This document shows positions 28,172 to 38,021 of a stretch of 64,000 bases of DNA, in pieces. Both the position numbers and the translations under genes were made by a program. The DNA is taken from positions 1 through 64,000 of the forward strand of contig JAOHEK010000001.1 in the NCBI GenBank assembly GCA_028097405.1, read 5' to 3'. Numbering within the stretch: the first letter of the stretch is position 1; each line of letters begins with the position of its first letter. This DNA comes from Paracoccaceae bacterium (GTDB taxonomy: Bacteria; Pseudomonadota; Alphaproteobacteria; Rhodobacterales; Rhodobacteraceae). The notes under the pieces are model-generated. The model was given only the letters and a program-made list of their open reading frames with translations. It had not been told where the DNA came from and did not search any database.

Positions 28172-29494
28172 GTGGTACGACTAAAACAAAAATTTCATGC
28201 GTCGATTGAACGTACCTTCCCTGAACAACGACTGTTTTTACGGTCGGATAAAGACACACGATTTATACGACTATCGCCCGGCACTCAGTTTATCGGCATA
28301 GCGGGCAGCGCCTTGCTGTTGGGTTGGACGATCGTGTCTTCGGCCATTTTGGTGATGCACAGCCTTGGTGCCGGCGACTTGCGCGAACAAGCGATGCGCG
28401 ATCAGGCTGTCTACGAGTCGCGGTTGAACGAAATTTCCATCGAACGCAACGCTCGCGCCCAAGAAGCCTCGGCTGCGCAGGAACGCTTCGCTGTCGCCTT
28501 GGCCGAAGTTTCAGCCATGCAATCGCGGCTTTTGCAGTCCGAAAATCGCCGCCGCGAGCTTGAAACCGGCGTTGACGTGATCGCAGGCACCCTGCGTGAA
28601 ACCATGAAGGAACGCGACAATGCGCGCACACGCGCAGACAGTTTGGTCGCCGAATTGGCCGAAAGTGTCGCCGATCAGCCCGAAATGACCCACATGGCCG
28701 ATCTTGAGAATACGCTTGATTTCATGACTGTCGCGCTTGGCGATCTGGCAAAAGAACGCGACGACATGACCGGTTTTGTCGACGAGGCTGAAACACTGTT
28801 AGAAGACGTCGCCTTCGATCAGCGTCTGGAAGCCGAACGCAACGAACGCATCTTCACACAAATCGAAGAAGCCGTGACCACCTCGCTTGAACCTCTGGAC
28901 GAAATGTTCACCTCCGTAGGACTTCCGACCGACAGCATCATCGAACAGGTCCGCCGCAGCTATTCCGGCCAAGGTGGCCCGCTGACACCATTCACGTTTA
29001 CATCGGGCAACGGCGACACGACAGAAGATCCGCTGACAAAACGCGCTAACGAAGTGTTGGAGCAGCTTGATCGCGTCAATCTGTTCCGTATTGTAGCCGA
29101 AAAAATCCCCTTCAGTTTTCCTGTCAAGGGCAGTTATCGCTCGACAAGCGGATTTGGTCCACGTTGGGGCCGCAAGCACGAAGGCCACGATTGGGCGGGG
29201 TCTCGTGGCACGGCGATCCATGCAACAGCGGACGGTATTGTGGTCCATGCCGGCCGACAGGGCGGATATGGTAACCTCATCAAGATAAAGCATGAATTTG
29301 GATTTGAGACCAGATACGCACACTTGTCAAAAATCCGAGTATCAGTTGGTCAAAGAGTCTCGCGCGGTGAGCTAATCGGTGATATGGGAAACACTGGCCG
29401 TTCCACCGGGACTCATCTTCACTACGAAGTGCGTTTAGGGGGGGAAGCCATAAACCCAATGAAATACATCAAGGCAGCAAGAGATGTTTTCTAA
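28172..29494 (+). CDS. M23-family peptidase with coiled coil (DUF5930-like N-terminus)
   Basis: GTG start; RSTSGFGPRWGRKHEGHDWAGSRGTAIHATADGIVVHAGRQGGYGNLIKIKHEFGFETRYAHLSKI...GRSTGTHLHYEVR. Confidence 0.9.
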   Translation: MVRLKQKFHASIERTFPEQRLFLRSDKDTRFIRLSPGTQFIGIAGSALLLGWTIVSSAILVMHSLGAGDLREQAMRDQAVYESRLNEISIERNARAQEASAAQERFAVALAEVSAMQSRLLQSENRRRELETGVDVIAGTLRETMKERDNARTRADSLVAELAESVADQPEMTHMADLENTLDFMTVALGDLAKERDDMTGFVDEAETLLEDVAFDQRLEAERNERIFTQIEEAVTTSLEPLDEMFTSVGLPTDSIIEQVRRSYSGQGGPLTPFTFTSGNGDTTEDPLTKRANEVLEQLDRVNLFRIVAEKIPFSFPVKGSYRSTSGFGPRWGRKHEGHDWAGSRGTAIHATADGIVVHAGRQGGYGNLIKIKHEFGFETRYAHLSKIRVSVGQRVSRGELIGDMGNTGRSTGTHLHYEVRLGGEAINPMKYIKAARDVF

Positions 29495-30002
29495 AAGCAA
29501 AATGAACGAACCGGGCTCAAAAGGCTCAGAGGCAGACAAGCAGCAGAAGGCCACGGATATGAGCCAATCATCGGCGAGCACGGACTTTGCGTCCTCTACG
29601 CCAAAGACAAAACCCCCCGCATCGGTTCTTTCGGCGGATCTACAGATCTCCGGTAACATAAAGACCACGGGTGACGTGAACATCGAAGGCAATGTTGAAG
29701 GCGACATCCGCGCCCACCTTTTAACTGTCGGCGAAGGTGCCACGGTTAAGGGCGAATGCATCGCAGACGACGTCGTGGTCAATGGCCGCGTCATCGGCAA
29801 GGTGCGCGGATTGAAAGTCCGCCTGACGTCAACCGCACGGGTCGAGGGTGATATCATCCATAAGACCATCGCGATTGAATCCGGCGCCCATTTTGAAGGC
29901 TCTGTTCAACGTCAGGAAGATCCATTGAACGCAAAAGGCAGTGCGGCACCAAGACCAGCTGGCACGCCTACAGGTCAATCGGCTCCCGCCGCCAAAACCT
30001 GA
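29484..30002 (+). CDS. Bactofilin (polymer-forming cytoskeletal protein)
   Basis: SVLSADLQISGNIKTTGDVNIEGNVEGDIRAHLLTVGEGATVKGECIADDVVVNGRVIGKVRG; overlaps M23 gene by 11 bp. Confidence 0.93.
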   Translation: MFSKSKMNEPGSKGSEADKQQKATDMSQSSASTDFASSTPKTKPPASVLSADLQISGNIKTTGDVNIEGNVEGDIRAHLLTVGEGATVKGECIADDVVVNGRVIGKVRGLKVRLTSTARVEGDIIHKTIAIESGAHFEGSVQRQEDPLNAKGSAAPRPAGTPTGQSAPAAKT

Positions 30003-30019
30003 TATACCAGTCATTTTTG

Positions 30020-30052
30020 AAAAGGGCGTTCGCATCGGCGAGCGCCTTTTTT
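30020..30052 (+). terminator. Rho-independent terminator downstream of bactofilin gene
   Basis: aaaagggcgttcgc-atcg-gcgagcgcctttttt hairpin plus T tract. Confidence 0.75.
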
Positions 30053-30263
30053 CGTGGTGTCCGCCTTGTCGACGAGCACATCTTATTTTCGGTAAGCCCC
30101 TCCGCTTTCCGTACTGCCTTCAATCGCAATATTTCGAAATTGTCTTAACTTTTGCAAGACTTGACCACAACTCGGACATAATTTTAACTAATGTTGAGTT
30201 AGGGATCGCGCTACCGTTAAAAAGCCCCCGTATCAGTAGTTTAAATAACTAAGGAAAAGTTAC

Positions 30264-31196
30264 ATGGGCACCACTTTTATGAAGAAACTCTTAGCAGCAA
30301 CAATTGTTGTTCAGAGTTTGTTCCTCACCGCTGCATACGCCTCCGAAGGAAACATTTCTCGTCTGATGAACAGCAAAACGCTGAACGCTGCAATTTCGGC
30401 ATCGGTGGACATCCAGATCATCGATATCCGCCACGAGAAGTACGTCAAGAAAGGCACAATTCCGGGTGCTGTCGCTGTCACCTACAAAAAGTGGCGCGGT
30501 CCAGCAGACCGTCCCGGCCAGCCCCCAAGCGAAGCTGCGCTGGAAGCAATCCTTGGCGAAAATGGGATCGATATCAACAAACCAATTGTTATCTTCAACC
30601 AGACCGGGAAAACCATGCAGACCGGTCAAGCGGCCTATGTTTACTGGTTGTTGAAGACGGCCGGAGCACAGCAGGCCGCAATCCTAAACGGCGGCTTCAA
30701 AGCTTGGAACGCAGCAGATTGGCCAGTGGCACTTACTCCGATGACCAATGAACCAATCACGGTCGATGTCACCTACAGCTTTGAATGGTGGGCCGAACCC
30801 ATGGACATTTTCGGTGTCGCAACCGGCCAACTGCCCGGCGCAATCCTTGATGCACGGCTCGACAGTCAGGTCAAACGTTCGGTTAAAACCGGCAAGCCGA
30901 TGAAAAGCATGCCTTTGGCGCGCTTTATTCCAACCAGTCTTGTGGTCGAAAACTTGACGCCCAAGCGGTTGACCACATCAGCTATGGACGAATTTAGGTC
31001 TGCACTTGAAGGTCGCGGGATAAATCTGGACGGTGAGATGCTGATCAGTATTTGCCAAACCGGCGAGCTAAGTGCCCTGTCATGGTTCTATGCCTCGGAA
31101 ATCGTAGGAATCGATAACGTCCAGTATTACCCTGACGCCTTGCAAGGTTGGGTTGCTGATGGCGGTCTTCTGTTCGGCCTAAGCAACGATAACTAA
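30264..31196 (+). CDS. Secreted two-domain rhodanese-like sulfurtransferase
   Basis: Signal peptide; IIDIRHEKYVKKGTIPGAVAVTY; AAILNGGFKAWNAADWPVA; second domain ISICQTGELSALSWF carries Cys. Confidence 0.82.
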   Translation: MGTTFMKKLLAATIVVQSLFLTAAYASEGNISRLMNSKTLNAAISASVDIQIIDIRHEKYVKKGTIPGAVAVTYKKWRGPADRPGQPPSEAALEAILGENGIDINKPIVIFNQTGKTMQTGQAAYVYWLLKTAGAQQAAILNGGFKAWNAADWPVALTPMTNEPITVDVTYSFEWWAEPMDIFGVATGQLPGAILDARLDSQVKRSVKTGKPMKSMPLARFIPTSLVVENLTPKRLTTSAMDEFRSALEGRGINLDGEMLISICQTGELSALSWFYASEIVGIDNVQYYPDALQGWVADGGLLFGLSNDN

Positions 31197-31228
31197 GCCT
31201 TTAGAAACACGATCAAACATTTAGATTA

Positions 31229-31263
31229 GAAAGGCCTGTAAATTTGCAGACCTTTCTTTTTTG
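31229..31263 (+). terminator. Rho-independent terminator
   Basis: GAAAGG-cCTG-taaatttg-CAGa-CCTTTC followed by ttttttgc. Confidence 0.65.
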
Positions 31264-31396
31264 CGATCGACGCCCCCTTCGTTGATGCAAACCGGTTCAA
31301 AGGGATTGTACCGACTATCTTCACCGAAAATCGCCCCGCTTGAAGCCTCCTCGCCGCATTGCTATCACCCTGCCAACACCAAACCCGGAGAACCCA

Positions 31397-32527
31397 ATGC
31401 GCGCCGAAGCCGAAAACTCAGTCGCAGCGATCGAGAAATCGCTCGACCTTCTGGCGCGTCGCCTAGACTGGGACACAGCCCCCCATCGCTTGGAAGAATT
31501 CAACGCAATGGTCGAAAGCCCAACCCTTTGGGATGATCCTGAAAAGGCCCAGAAACTGATGCGCGACCGTCAAATGCTGGTCGATGCCATGGATCGCTAT
31601 ACGAGTATGAAACAGGAAATCTCCGACAACGTCGAACTGATCGAAATGGGCGAGTTGGAAGACGATGCTGAAATCGTCGCCGACGCCGAAGCCAGCTTAA
31701 AAAAACTGGCCGAACGCGCCGCCGCCGCCGAACTCGAAGCGCTTCTGGACGGCGAAGCCGACGGCAATGACACCTTCCTTGAAATCAACTCGGGCGCAGG
31801 TGGTACGGAAAGCTGCGATTGGGCTTCGATGCTGTCGCGCATGTACGTCCGCTGGGCTGAATCCAAAGGTTACAAAGTCGAACTGCAATCGCGAACAAAC
31901 GGCGAAGAAGCGGGCATCAAATCGGCGGCCTATAAAATCACCGGCGCGAACGCATACGGTTGGCTGAAATCCGAAAGTGGCGTGCACCGCTTGGTCCGGA
32001 TTTCGCCCTTTGACAGCGCAGCCAAACGGCACACGTCGTTCTCATCGGTCTGGGTTTATCCAGTCGTCGACGACAACATCGAAATCGACGTGAACCCCTC
32101 CGACATCCGCATCGATACTTACCGGTCCTCAGGCGCCGGCGGCCAGCACGTCAACACCACCGATTCCGCCGTCCGCATCACCCATGAGCCTACAGGCATC
32201 GTCGTGACCAGTTCGGAAAAATCCCAACACCAGAACCGCGACATCGCGATGAAGGCGCTGAAATCCCGCCTTTATCAAATGGAACTAGACCGCCGAAACG
32301 CAGCCATCAACGAAGCCCATGAAAACAAGGGCGACGCAGGCTGGGGCAACCAAATTCGATCCTACGTTCTGCAACCCTACCAGATGGTCAAAGACCTGCG
32401 CACCAACCACGAAACCTCCGACACCTCCGGTGTCCTCGACGGCGATCTCGACGCTTTCATGGCCGCCACCCTCGCCTTGGGTGTCTCGGGGATGAAGCGC
32501 AGCGAAGCCCAAGGCGAAGAGCTATAG
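31397..32527 (+). CDS. prfB: Peptide chain release factor 2 (no frameshift site seen)
   Basis: Start [22 protein letters not shown] motif in [21 protein letters not shown]. Confidence 0.96.
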   Translation: MRAEAENSVAAIEKSLDLLARRLDWDTAPHRLEEFNAMVESPTLWDDPEKAQKLMRDRQMLVDAMDRYTSMKQEISDNVELIEMGELEDDAEIVADAEASLKKLAERAAAAELEALLDGEADGNDTFLEINSGAGGTESCDWASMLSRMYVRWAESKGYKVELQSRTNGEEAGIKSAAYKITGANAYGWLKSESGVHRLVRISPFDSAAKRHTSFSSVWVYPVVDDNIEIDVNPSDIRIDTYRSSGAGGQHVNTTDSAVRITHEPTGIVVTSSEKSQHQNRDIAMKALKSRLYQMELDRRNAAINEAHENKGDAGWGNQIRSYVLQPYQMVKDLRTNHETSDTSGVLDGDLDAFMAATLALGVSGMKRSEAQGEEL

Positions 32528-32529
32528 CT

Positions 32530-33884
32530 GAAAGTTGGTGATGGCCCCTGAGGGGCGGCATATCATGGCGTTGTTCACGCGCCGCAATTCTCGAAGAGAA
32601 AAGGATATGCCACATGACGACGAATACCATTACCCAGCTGACCGATCCACAGGGATTTTCGCCTGATCCCCTGACTGACCTGCTACGATCCGGCGCGCAG
32701 CGTCTGATTGAGCAAGCGGTTGAGGCCGAACTTGCCGTGCTGCTGGAGGCCTATGCCTCTGACAAAACGGACGATGGCCGCGCCCGTCTGGTGCGCCACG
32801 GCCATCTGCCAGAGCGCGAAGTCATGACCGGTATCGGTGCTGTGCCGGTCAAGGTGCCGCGCGTGCGCGACCGGGGCGATACCGCTGAGAAAGTCCGGTT
32901 CACCTCGACAATCCTGCCACCCTATTTGCGCAAAGCCAAATCCATCGAAGAGCTGCTGCCATGGCTTTACCTCAAAGGTATTTCCACCGGCGACTTTCAC
33001 GAAGCGCTCGCCGCCCTGCTTGGCCCGAACGCGGCAGGACTGTCTTCGACGACGATTTCAAGGCTCAAATCTGATTGGTGGAAAGAGTACGATCGCTGGC
33101 AACGCCGCGATCTCAGCACGCGCCGGTTCGTCTACATCTGGGCTGATGGCGTCTACTTCCGCCCCCGAATGGCTGAGGAAAAACAATGCGTTCTGGTGCT
33201 GATAGGGGCAGACGAGTGGGGTCGCAAGGAGATCATCGGCCTCGCCGACGGTTACCGCGAAAGCACCCAGAGTTGGCGAGAGTTGCTGCTTGATCTGCAA
33301 AGGCGTGGCCTTACCCATGCCCCCGATCTTGCTATTGGCGACGGGGCTTTGGGGTTCTGGCATGCACTGCGCGAGGTCTTTGGCGCGACAAAAGAACAGC
33401 GCTGCTGGTTCCACAAAACCGGCAATGTACTGAACGCGATGCCCAAATCTGTCCAAGCCAAAGCAAAGGGCCATTTGCACGATATTTGGCAGGCCGAAAC
33501 CCGTGTGGATGCCGAGGCGGCTTTTGATTTCTTTGTCACAACTTACGGCGTGAAATACGACAAGGCTGTTGGCAAGCTGACCAAAGATCGCGACGTGCTC
33601 CTGGCATTCTATGATTTTCCTGCTGAGCATCGGAAGCACATCCGGACCACCAATCCTATCGAAAGCACCTTTGCCACGGTTCGACATCGCACCGGCAAAA
33701 CTAAAGGATGCCTCAGCCGCAAAACTGGGCTTGCAATGGCGTTCAGGCTGATGATCTCAGCCCAGGCCAAATGGCGCAAACTCGACGGAGCAAATCGCAT
33801 GCCTGAAATCATCCAGGGGATTGAATTCAAGGACGGGATCAAGCAACTTCAAAGCGCCGCCTGATCACGCCGTCACCAACTTTC
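32530..33884 (+). mobile_element. IS256-family insertion sequence
   Basis: Terminal inverted repeats gaaagttggtgatggc (32530-32545) and gccgtcaccaactttc (33869-33884), 15/16 matches; intact transposase inside. Confidence 0.88.
32614..33864 (+). CDS. IS256-family transposase
   Basis: 416 aa; FTSTILPPYLRKAKSIEELLPWLYLKGISTGDFHEALAALLG; YIWADGVYF; IGDGALGFWHALREVFGATKEQRCWFHKTGNVLNAMPKSVQ; RTTNPIESTFATVRHRT. Confidence 0.96.
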   Translation: MTTNTITQLTDPQGFSPDPLTDLLRSGAQRLIEQAVEAELAVLLEAYASDKTDDGRARLVRHGHLPEREVMTGIGAVPVKVPRVRDRGDTAEKVRFTSTILPPYLRKAKSIEELLPWLYLKGISTGDFHEALAALLGPNAAGLSSTTISRLKSDWWKEYDRWQRRDLSTRRFVYIWADGVYFRPRMAEEKQCVLVLIGADEWGRKEIIGLADGYRESTQSWRELLLDLQRRGLTHAPDLAIGDGALGFWHALREVFGATKEQRCWFHKTGNVLNAMPKSVQAKAKGHLHDIWQAETRVDAEAAFDFFVTTYGVKYDKAVGKLTKDRDVLLAFYDFPAEHRKHIRTTNPIESTFATVRHRTGKTKGCLSRKTGLAMAFRLMISAQAKWRKLDGANRMPEIIQGIEFKDGIKQLQSAA

Positions 33885-34093
33885 GGGCATAGCTCCAAGG
33901 CGAAGATTAAGACCTTCTTCTGTCGATAAACTTCGGGGGTGAGGCCAAAGGCCGAGGGGGCAGCGCCCCCGTCTTCCTCCTCCCATCACATACCCGAAAA
34001 TATCTGGCGCCAAAACATCTGGTCCCAAAACAACTGGTATCGCACAGCCAACCCGGTCACACTCGCCCAGCGTAAAACAAGGGTCGCGCCCAC

Positions 34094-35341
34094 ATGCTTC
34101 TGGTCAGAAACCGAAACTATCGCATGTTCTTCTCAGCCGCCGGGATTTCCAACCTCGGTGATGGCATCTCTGCACTTGCCTTTCCTTGGCTGGCGACCCT
34201 CATCACCCGCGATCCGTTTCTGATCGGCCTTGTCGCAGCCGCCGGGCGCCTACCGTGGCTGTTATTCGCCCTGCCCGCAGGCGTGATCACCGATCGGGTC
34301 AACCGTCAAAGCTTGATGGTGCGCGCTGATCTCTTCCGGTTGGCGCTGACATTCGGCGTCGTCGCGATGGTGCTTTCCGCTCCGCCCCTACCGCTTGCAG
34401 ATCAGGCCAGCACGGCACTTTCCATGATCGTAGGGCTTGCCGCCGCCGCGTTCCTATTAGGCACTGCCGAGGTCTTTCGCGACAACGCCGCACAAACCGC
34501 CATGCCACAAGTCGTCGACAAGGCCGACCTTGAGGCTGCCAATGGCCAGCTTTGGTCGATCGAACAGATCATGGGGCAGTTCATCGGACCACCACTTGCC
34601 GGGCTTCTGATTGCATTCGCCATTCCCCTGCCGTTCCTGTTCGACGCGGCAACCTTTGGCGTCGCGGCCCTGCTCATCTGGCTGGTCACCATGCGCGATG
34701 TGCCGCTCGCTCCCAAAACCACCAGTTTTCGCGCCCAGTTCATGGAAGGGGCGGTGTGGATGCGAGGTCACAAGGTGATCCTAACCTTCGCGATTATGCT
34801 GTCGGTTCTGAACTTCGTCACCTTCGGCGTCCTCGCAACTCTGGTTCTCTTCAGTCAGGACGTGCTGGGCCTCACCGCCACGGGGCATGGGCTGTTGTTG
34901 TCGGCAGGCGCTTTGGGTGCCGTGATCGGTGGCCTCACCGGACCTGCCCTTGTCAAAGCCATCGGCGCCCGCCGCGTAATCGTAACGTCCCTCGCAATAT
35001 TTTTTCCGGCCTTTCTGGTGATCGGTCTCAGTTCACATCCCGTGGTCGCCGCTGCCGCGATTGCCAGCCTCTGGGGTGCAGGCATGATCTGGAATGTGGT
35101 GACGGTTTCCTTGCGCCAACGGGTGATCCCGCCCGAACTTCTGGGCCGGGTCAACTCGATTTACCGCTTCTTTGGCTGGGGCTCGATCCCGCTAGGCGCA
35201 CTCACCATGGGAGCCATCGTCGCTATATTCGAGCCGACCTTCGGGCGCGATACAGCCCTGCGCCTGCCGTTCTTCATCGCCAGCGGGATCACCGTCCTTC
35301 TGTTGCTTTATGCGATGCTTAAGGTTCGCCTAGACGACTGA
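34094..35341 (+). CDS. MFS transporter (enterobactin exporter-like family)
   Basis: 415 aa; RNYRMFFSAAGISNLGDGISALAFPWLATLITRDPFLIGLVAAAGRLPWLLFALPAGVITDR. Confidence 0.88.
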   Translation: MLLVRNRNYRMFFSAAGISNLGDGISALAFPWLATLITRDPFLIGLVAAAGRLPWLLFALPAGVITDRVNRQSLMVRADLFRLALTFGVVAMVLSAPPLPLADQASTALSMIVGLAAAAFLLGTAEVFRDNAAQTAMPQVVDKADLEAANGQLWSIEQIMGQFIGPPLAGLLIAFAIPLPFLFDAATFGVAALLIWLVTMRDVPLAPKTTSFRAQFMEGAVWMRGHKVILTFAIMLSVLNFVTFGVLATLVLFSQDVLGLTATGHGLLLSAGALGAVIGGLTGPALVKAIGARRVIVTSLAIFFPAFLVIGLSSHPVVAAAAIASLWGAGMIWNVVTVSLRQRVIPPELLGRVNSIYRFFGWGSIPLGALTMGAIVAIFEPTFGRDTALRLPFFIASGITVLLLLYAMLKVRLDD

Positions 35342-35411
35342 ACAAAGGACACAGCCCGCAGATTTCAGACAAAAAACCGCGCAAATAAGCCAAATACGGG
35401 CTCTTTTCCGT

Positions 35412-37925
35412 TTAATACAAACTGCCCGACGAAATTTCGCTGGTGGTCGCTTGTTTCGGGATGGTCACGATCCTGCCCGAGCCCGTTTCGATTTGGGTCG
35501 GCACATCGCTCAGCAGTTCTTCTGTGTATAGCGGCAAGTTCGCGCCCATGGCAAATCCACCATCAAACGCAATGCCGAAGACCGGTTGTTCGCCTTCGCG
35601 GAAATATTCGGACACCACGTTTTCACCGCGGGCATTATCTGGCAATCGCGCGCCATTATAGCGATCAATGTTGATAAACCGCCCACCGGGCGGAATGGCA
35701 AACCGACCACCACCGTATTTCGCAACGGCCTTTTCCATGAACTTCTGGAACACCGGTCCGCACATTTTGCCACCAGATGCTTTGCTTCCCAAGGGCTCTG
35801 GCTGATCGTACCCGATGTAACACCCCGCCGCGATGGTCGAGGTGAACCCGACAAACCAGACGTCACGCGCATCATTGGTCGTACCCGTCTTGCCTGCTGT
35901 CGGCACGCCCAGGTTCACAGCCCCTGCAGCGGTGCCGCGTTCCACCACACCACGCATCATCGAGGTCAACTGATAGGCTGTGATTGGGTTCATCACCTGT
36001 TTGCGGTTCGACTTGATGCCGGGCAGCTTGCCACCGGCAAGTTCGCGGTTCTCGCAATCTGCGCAGGTGCGCTGATCGTGGCGGTAAATCGTTGTACCCC
36101 AGCGGTCTTGCACCCGGTCAACAAGCGTCGGTTCCACGCGTTCGCCGCCATTGGCGAACATCGCATAAGCCGACACCATCTTGAAAAGCGTGGTTTCTTG
36201 GCTGCCTAGCGCATTGGCCAAAAACGGATCCATGCGATCATAGACCCCGAAGCGTTCCGCATAACCTGCAACCACAGGCATGCCCACTTCTTCGGCCAAA
36301 CGCACCGTCATCAGGTTCCGCGAGCGTTCGATACCCGTCCTAAGCGGCGTTGGTCCATAAAACCGGTTCGAAGCGTTCTTGGGTCGCCAAATCCCACCGT
36401 TGCCCGTCTCGACTTCAATCGGTGCGTCGATGACGATCGTCGCTGGCGTAAACCCGGAATCCAAAGCCGCCGCGTAAACGAAAGGCTTAAACGACGATCC
36501 CGGCTGGCGCAGACCTTGGGTTGCACGGTTGAAGTTCGATGCTTGGTACGAAAACCCACCTTGCATCGCCAGAACACGACCTGTGTTCACATCCATCGCC
36601 GTAAAGCCGCCCTGCACTCCGGGAATTTGGCGCAAAGAAAATACCGGATCATCAGCCGAGCCACCTTCGTGGCGCACATAGATCACATCGCCAACACTTA
36701 GAATGTCGCTCGCAACATTCGCACCTCGGATCCAACCCAAATCCTCGGGCGTGATGAAATGCCCGTCGGCACCATCGTCCCAACCTTCAACACCCACACG
36801 GGCCGAATTGGGCCCAACATTAAGCACCACGGCCGGATACCAATCGACCACATCGCGGGCCAGCTTCGGTGTGTTCGACAAGGCTTCGCGCCAGTCTGCT
36901 GCCAGCGCCTCTGGGTCAATCAAAGCCGACGCACCGCGCCATTCGCCTTGCGCTCGGTCATACTGTTCCAAAGCTTCCCGCAAGGCCGCTGCCGCAATCG
37001 CCTGCATGTCGGGATCAACGGTTGCGCGGATCGTTAGACCGGCAGCTTTAAACCCGTCTTGTCCGAAATCCCGGCTTAGCTGACGGCTGATTTCTTCCGT
37101 AAAGTAATCCCGCGATGGCAGCTTAGTCGCGAATGACTCGCGATCACCCGCTTGCACGGTCAACAAAGGCGCAACCCGCGCCTCTTCAAACGTCACGTCT
37201 TCCAGAAACCCGTTCTGCCACATCTCGCGCAGCACAAAGTTCCGCCGTGTGACGGCGCGTTCCAATTCCCGCACCGGATGATATGTGGATGGCGCTTTCG
37301 GCAAGGCGGCCAAATAAGCCGCTTCCTGTGCGTTCAACTCGTTCAGCGTCTTGTTGAAATAGGTCTGAGCCGCCGCGGCCACCCCATAAGCGTTTTGACC
37401 CAAGAAGATTTCGTTCAGGTAGATCTCAAGAATTTTTTCACGCCCGATCGTGTTGACCATCCGAGTGGCCTGAATGACCTCTTTGATCTTGCGTTCAATC
37501 GCACGCTCACTGCCGAAAAAGATGATCTTGGCGACCTGCTGTGGAATGGTCGACGCACCACGTACACTTTCGCCGCGGCTTTCCACAGCCTCGTACAAAG
37601 CCGCCGCTATGCCGCGCAAATCAAAGCCCGCATGTTCGTAAAAGTTCTTATCTTCTGCCGAGATAAAGGCGTTTTTGACCATGTCAGGGATTTCGTCAAA
37701 GGGGATATAGATGCGCCGCTGTTCGGCGTATTCGTCAATAATCCGACCTTCGGGCGAATAAATCCGTGTCAACGTCGGCGGCTGATAGCTGGCCAAAGGG
37801 GCCACTTCGGGCAAATCCCTGCCATAAACATAGAAAATGCCGCCAATCGTCAGCGCCGCCATCACAAGCCCAAGCGTGACCATCGTAAAGATCGCGCCGA
37901 AAAATGAGAACATAAACCGTATCAC
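35412..37925 (-). CDS. Penicillin-binding protein 1A (bifunctional transglycosylase/transpeptidase)
   Basis: ISAEDKNFYEHAGFDLRGI...GASTIPQQVAKI; QPGSSFKPFVYAAALDSG; GKTGTTNDARDVWFVGFT. GTG start at 37925 preceded by AAGGTGGAG; ORF extends to 38012. Confidence 0.95.
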   Translation of the reverse strand: MIRFMFSFFGAIFTMVTLGLVMAALTIGGIFYVYGRDLPEVAPLASYQPPTLTRIYSPEGRIIDEYAEQRRIYIPFDEIPDMVKNAFISAEDKNFYEHAGFDLRGIAAALYEAVESRGESVRGASTIPQQVAKIIFFGSERAIERKIKEVIQATRMVNTIGREKILEIYLNEIFLGQNAYGVAAAAQTYFNKTLNELNAQEAAYLAALPKAPSTYHPVRELERAVTRRNFVLREMWQNGFLEDVTFEEARVAPLLTVQAGDRESFATKLPSRDYFTEEISRQLSRDFGQDGFKAAGLTIRATVDPDMQAIAAAALREALEQYDRAQGEWRGASALIDPEALAADWREALSNTPKLARDVVDWYPAVVLNVGPNSARVGVEGWDDGADGHFITPEDLGWIRGANVASDILSVGDVIYVRHEGGSADDPVFSLRQIPGVQGGFTAMDVNTGRVLAMQGGFSYQASNFNRATQGLRQPGSSFKPFVYAAALDSGFTPATIVIDAPIEVETGNGGIWRPKNASNRFYGPTPLRTGIERSRNLMTVRLAEEVGMPVVAGYAERFGVYDRMDPFLANALGSQETTLFKMVSAYAMFANGGERVEPTLVDRVQDRWGTTIYRHDQRTCADCENRELAGGKLPGIKSNRKQVMNPITAYQLTSMMRGVVERGTAAGAVNLGVPTAGKTGTTNDARDVWFVGFTSTIAAGCYIGYDQPEPLGSKASGGKMCGPVFQKFMEKAVAKYGGGRFAIPPGGRFINIDRYNGARLPDNARGENVVSEYFREGEQPVFGIAFDGGFAMGANLPLYTEELLSDVPTQIETGSGRIVTIPKQATTSEISSGSLY

Positions 37926-38021
37926 GGAAACTCCACCTTCACGTTGGGCCACATGCCGTTGAAGGTTGTTATATGGGGTTCGTCGCGCATGGTCAAAAGG
38001 GACACGCGGCATTTAGCCGGT

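Noticed and set aside
31340-31396. Possible programmed frameshift or N-terminal extension of prfB
   Set aside because: The RF2 sequence is continuous from MRAEAENS; no CTTTGAC-like shift site seen, and the extension looks non-native.
32522-33892. Target-site duplication around the IS256 element
   Set aside because: Flanks share only an offset ATAGCT hexamer; not an exact duplication.
34552-35322. 256-aa plus ORF overlapping the MFS gene
   Set aside because: Out-of-frame overlap, Arg/His-rich composition, no start context.
37152-37907. 251-aa plus ORF antisense to PBP1A
   Set aside because: Shadow ORF of a clearly coding opposite strand.
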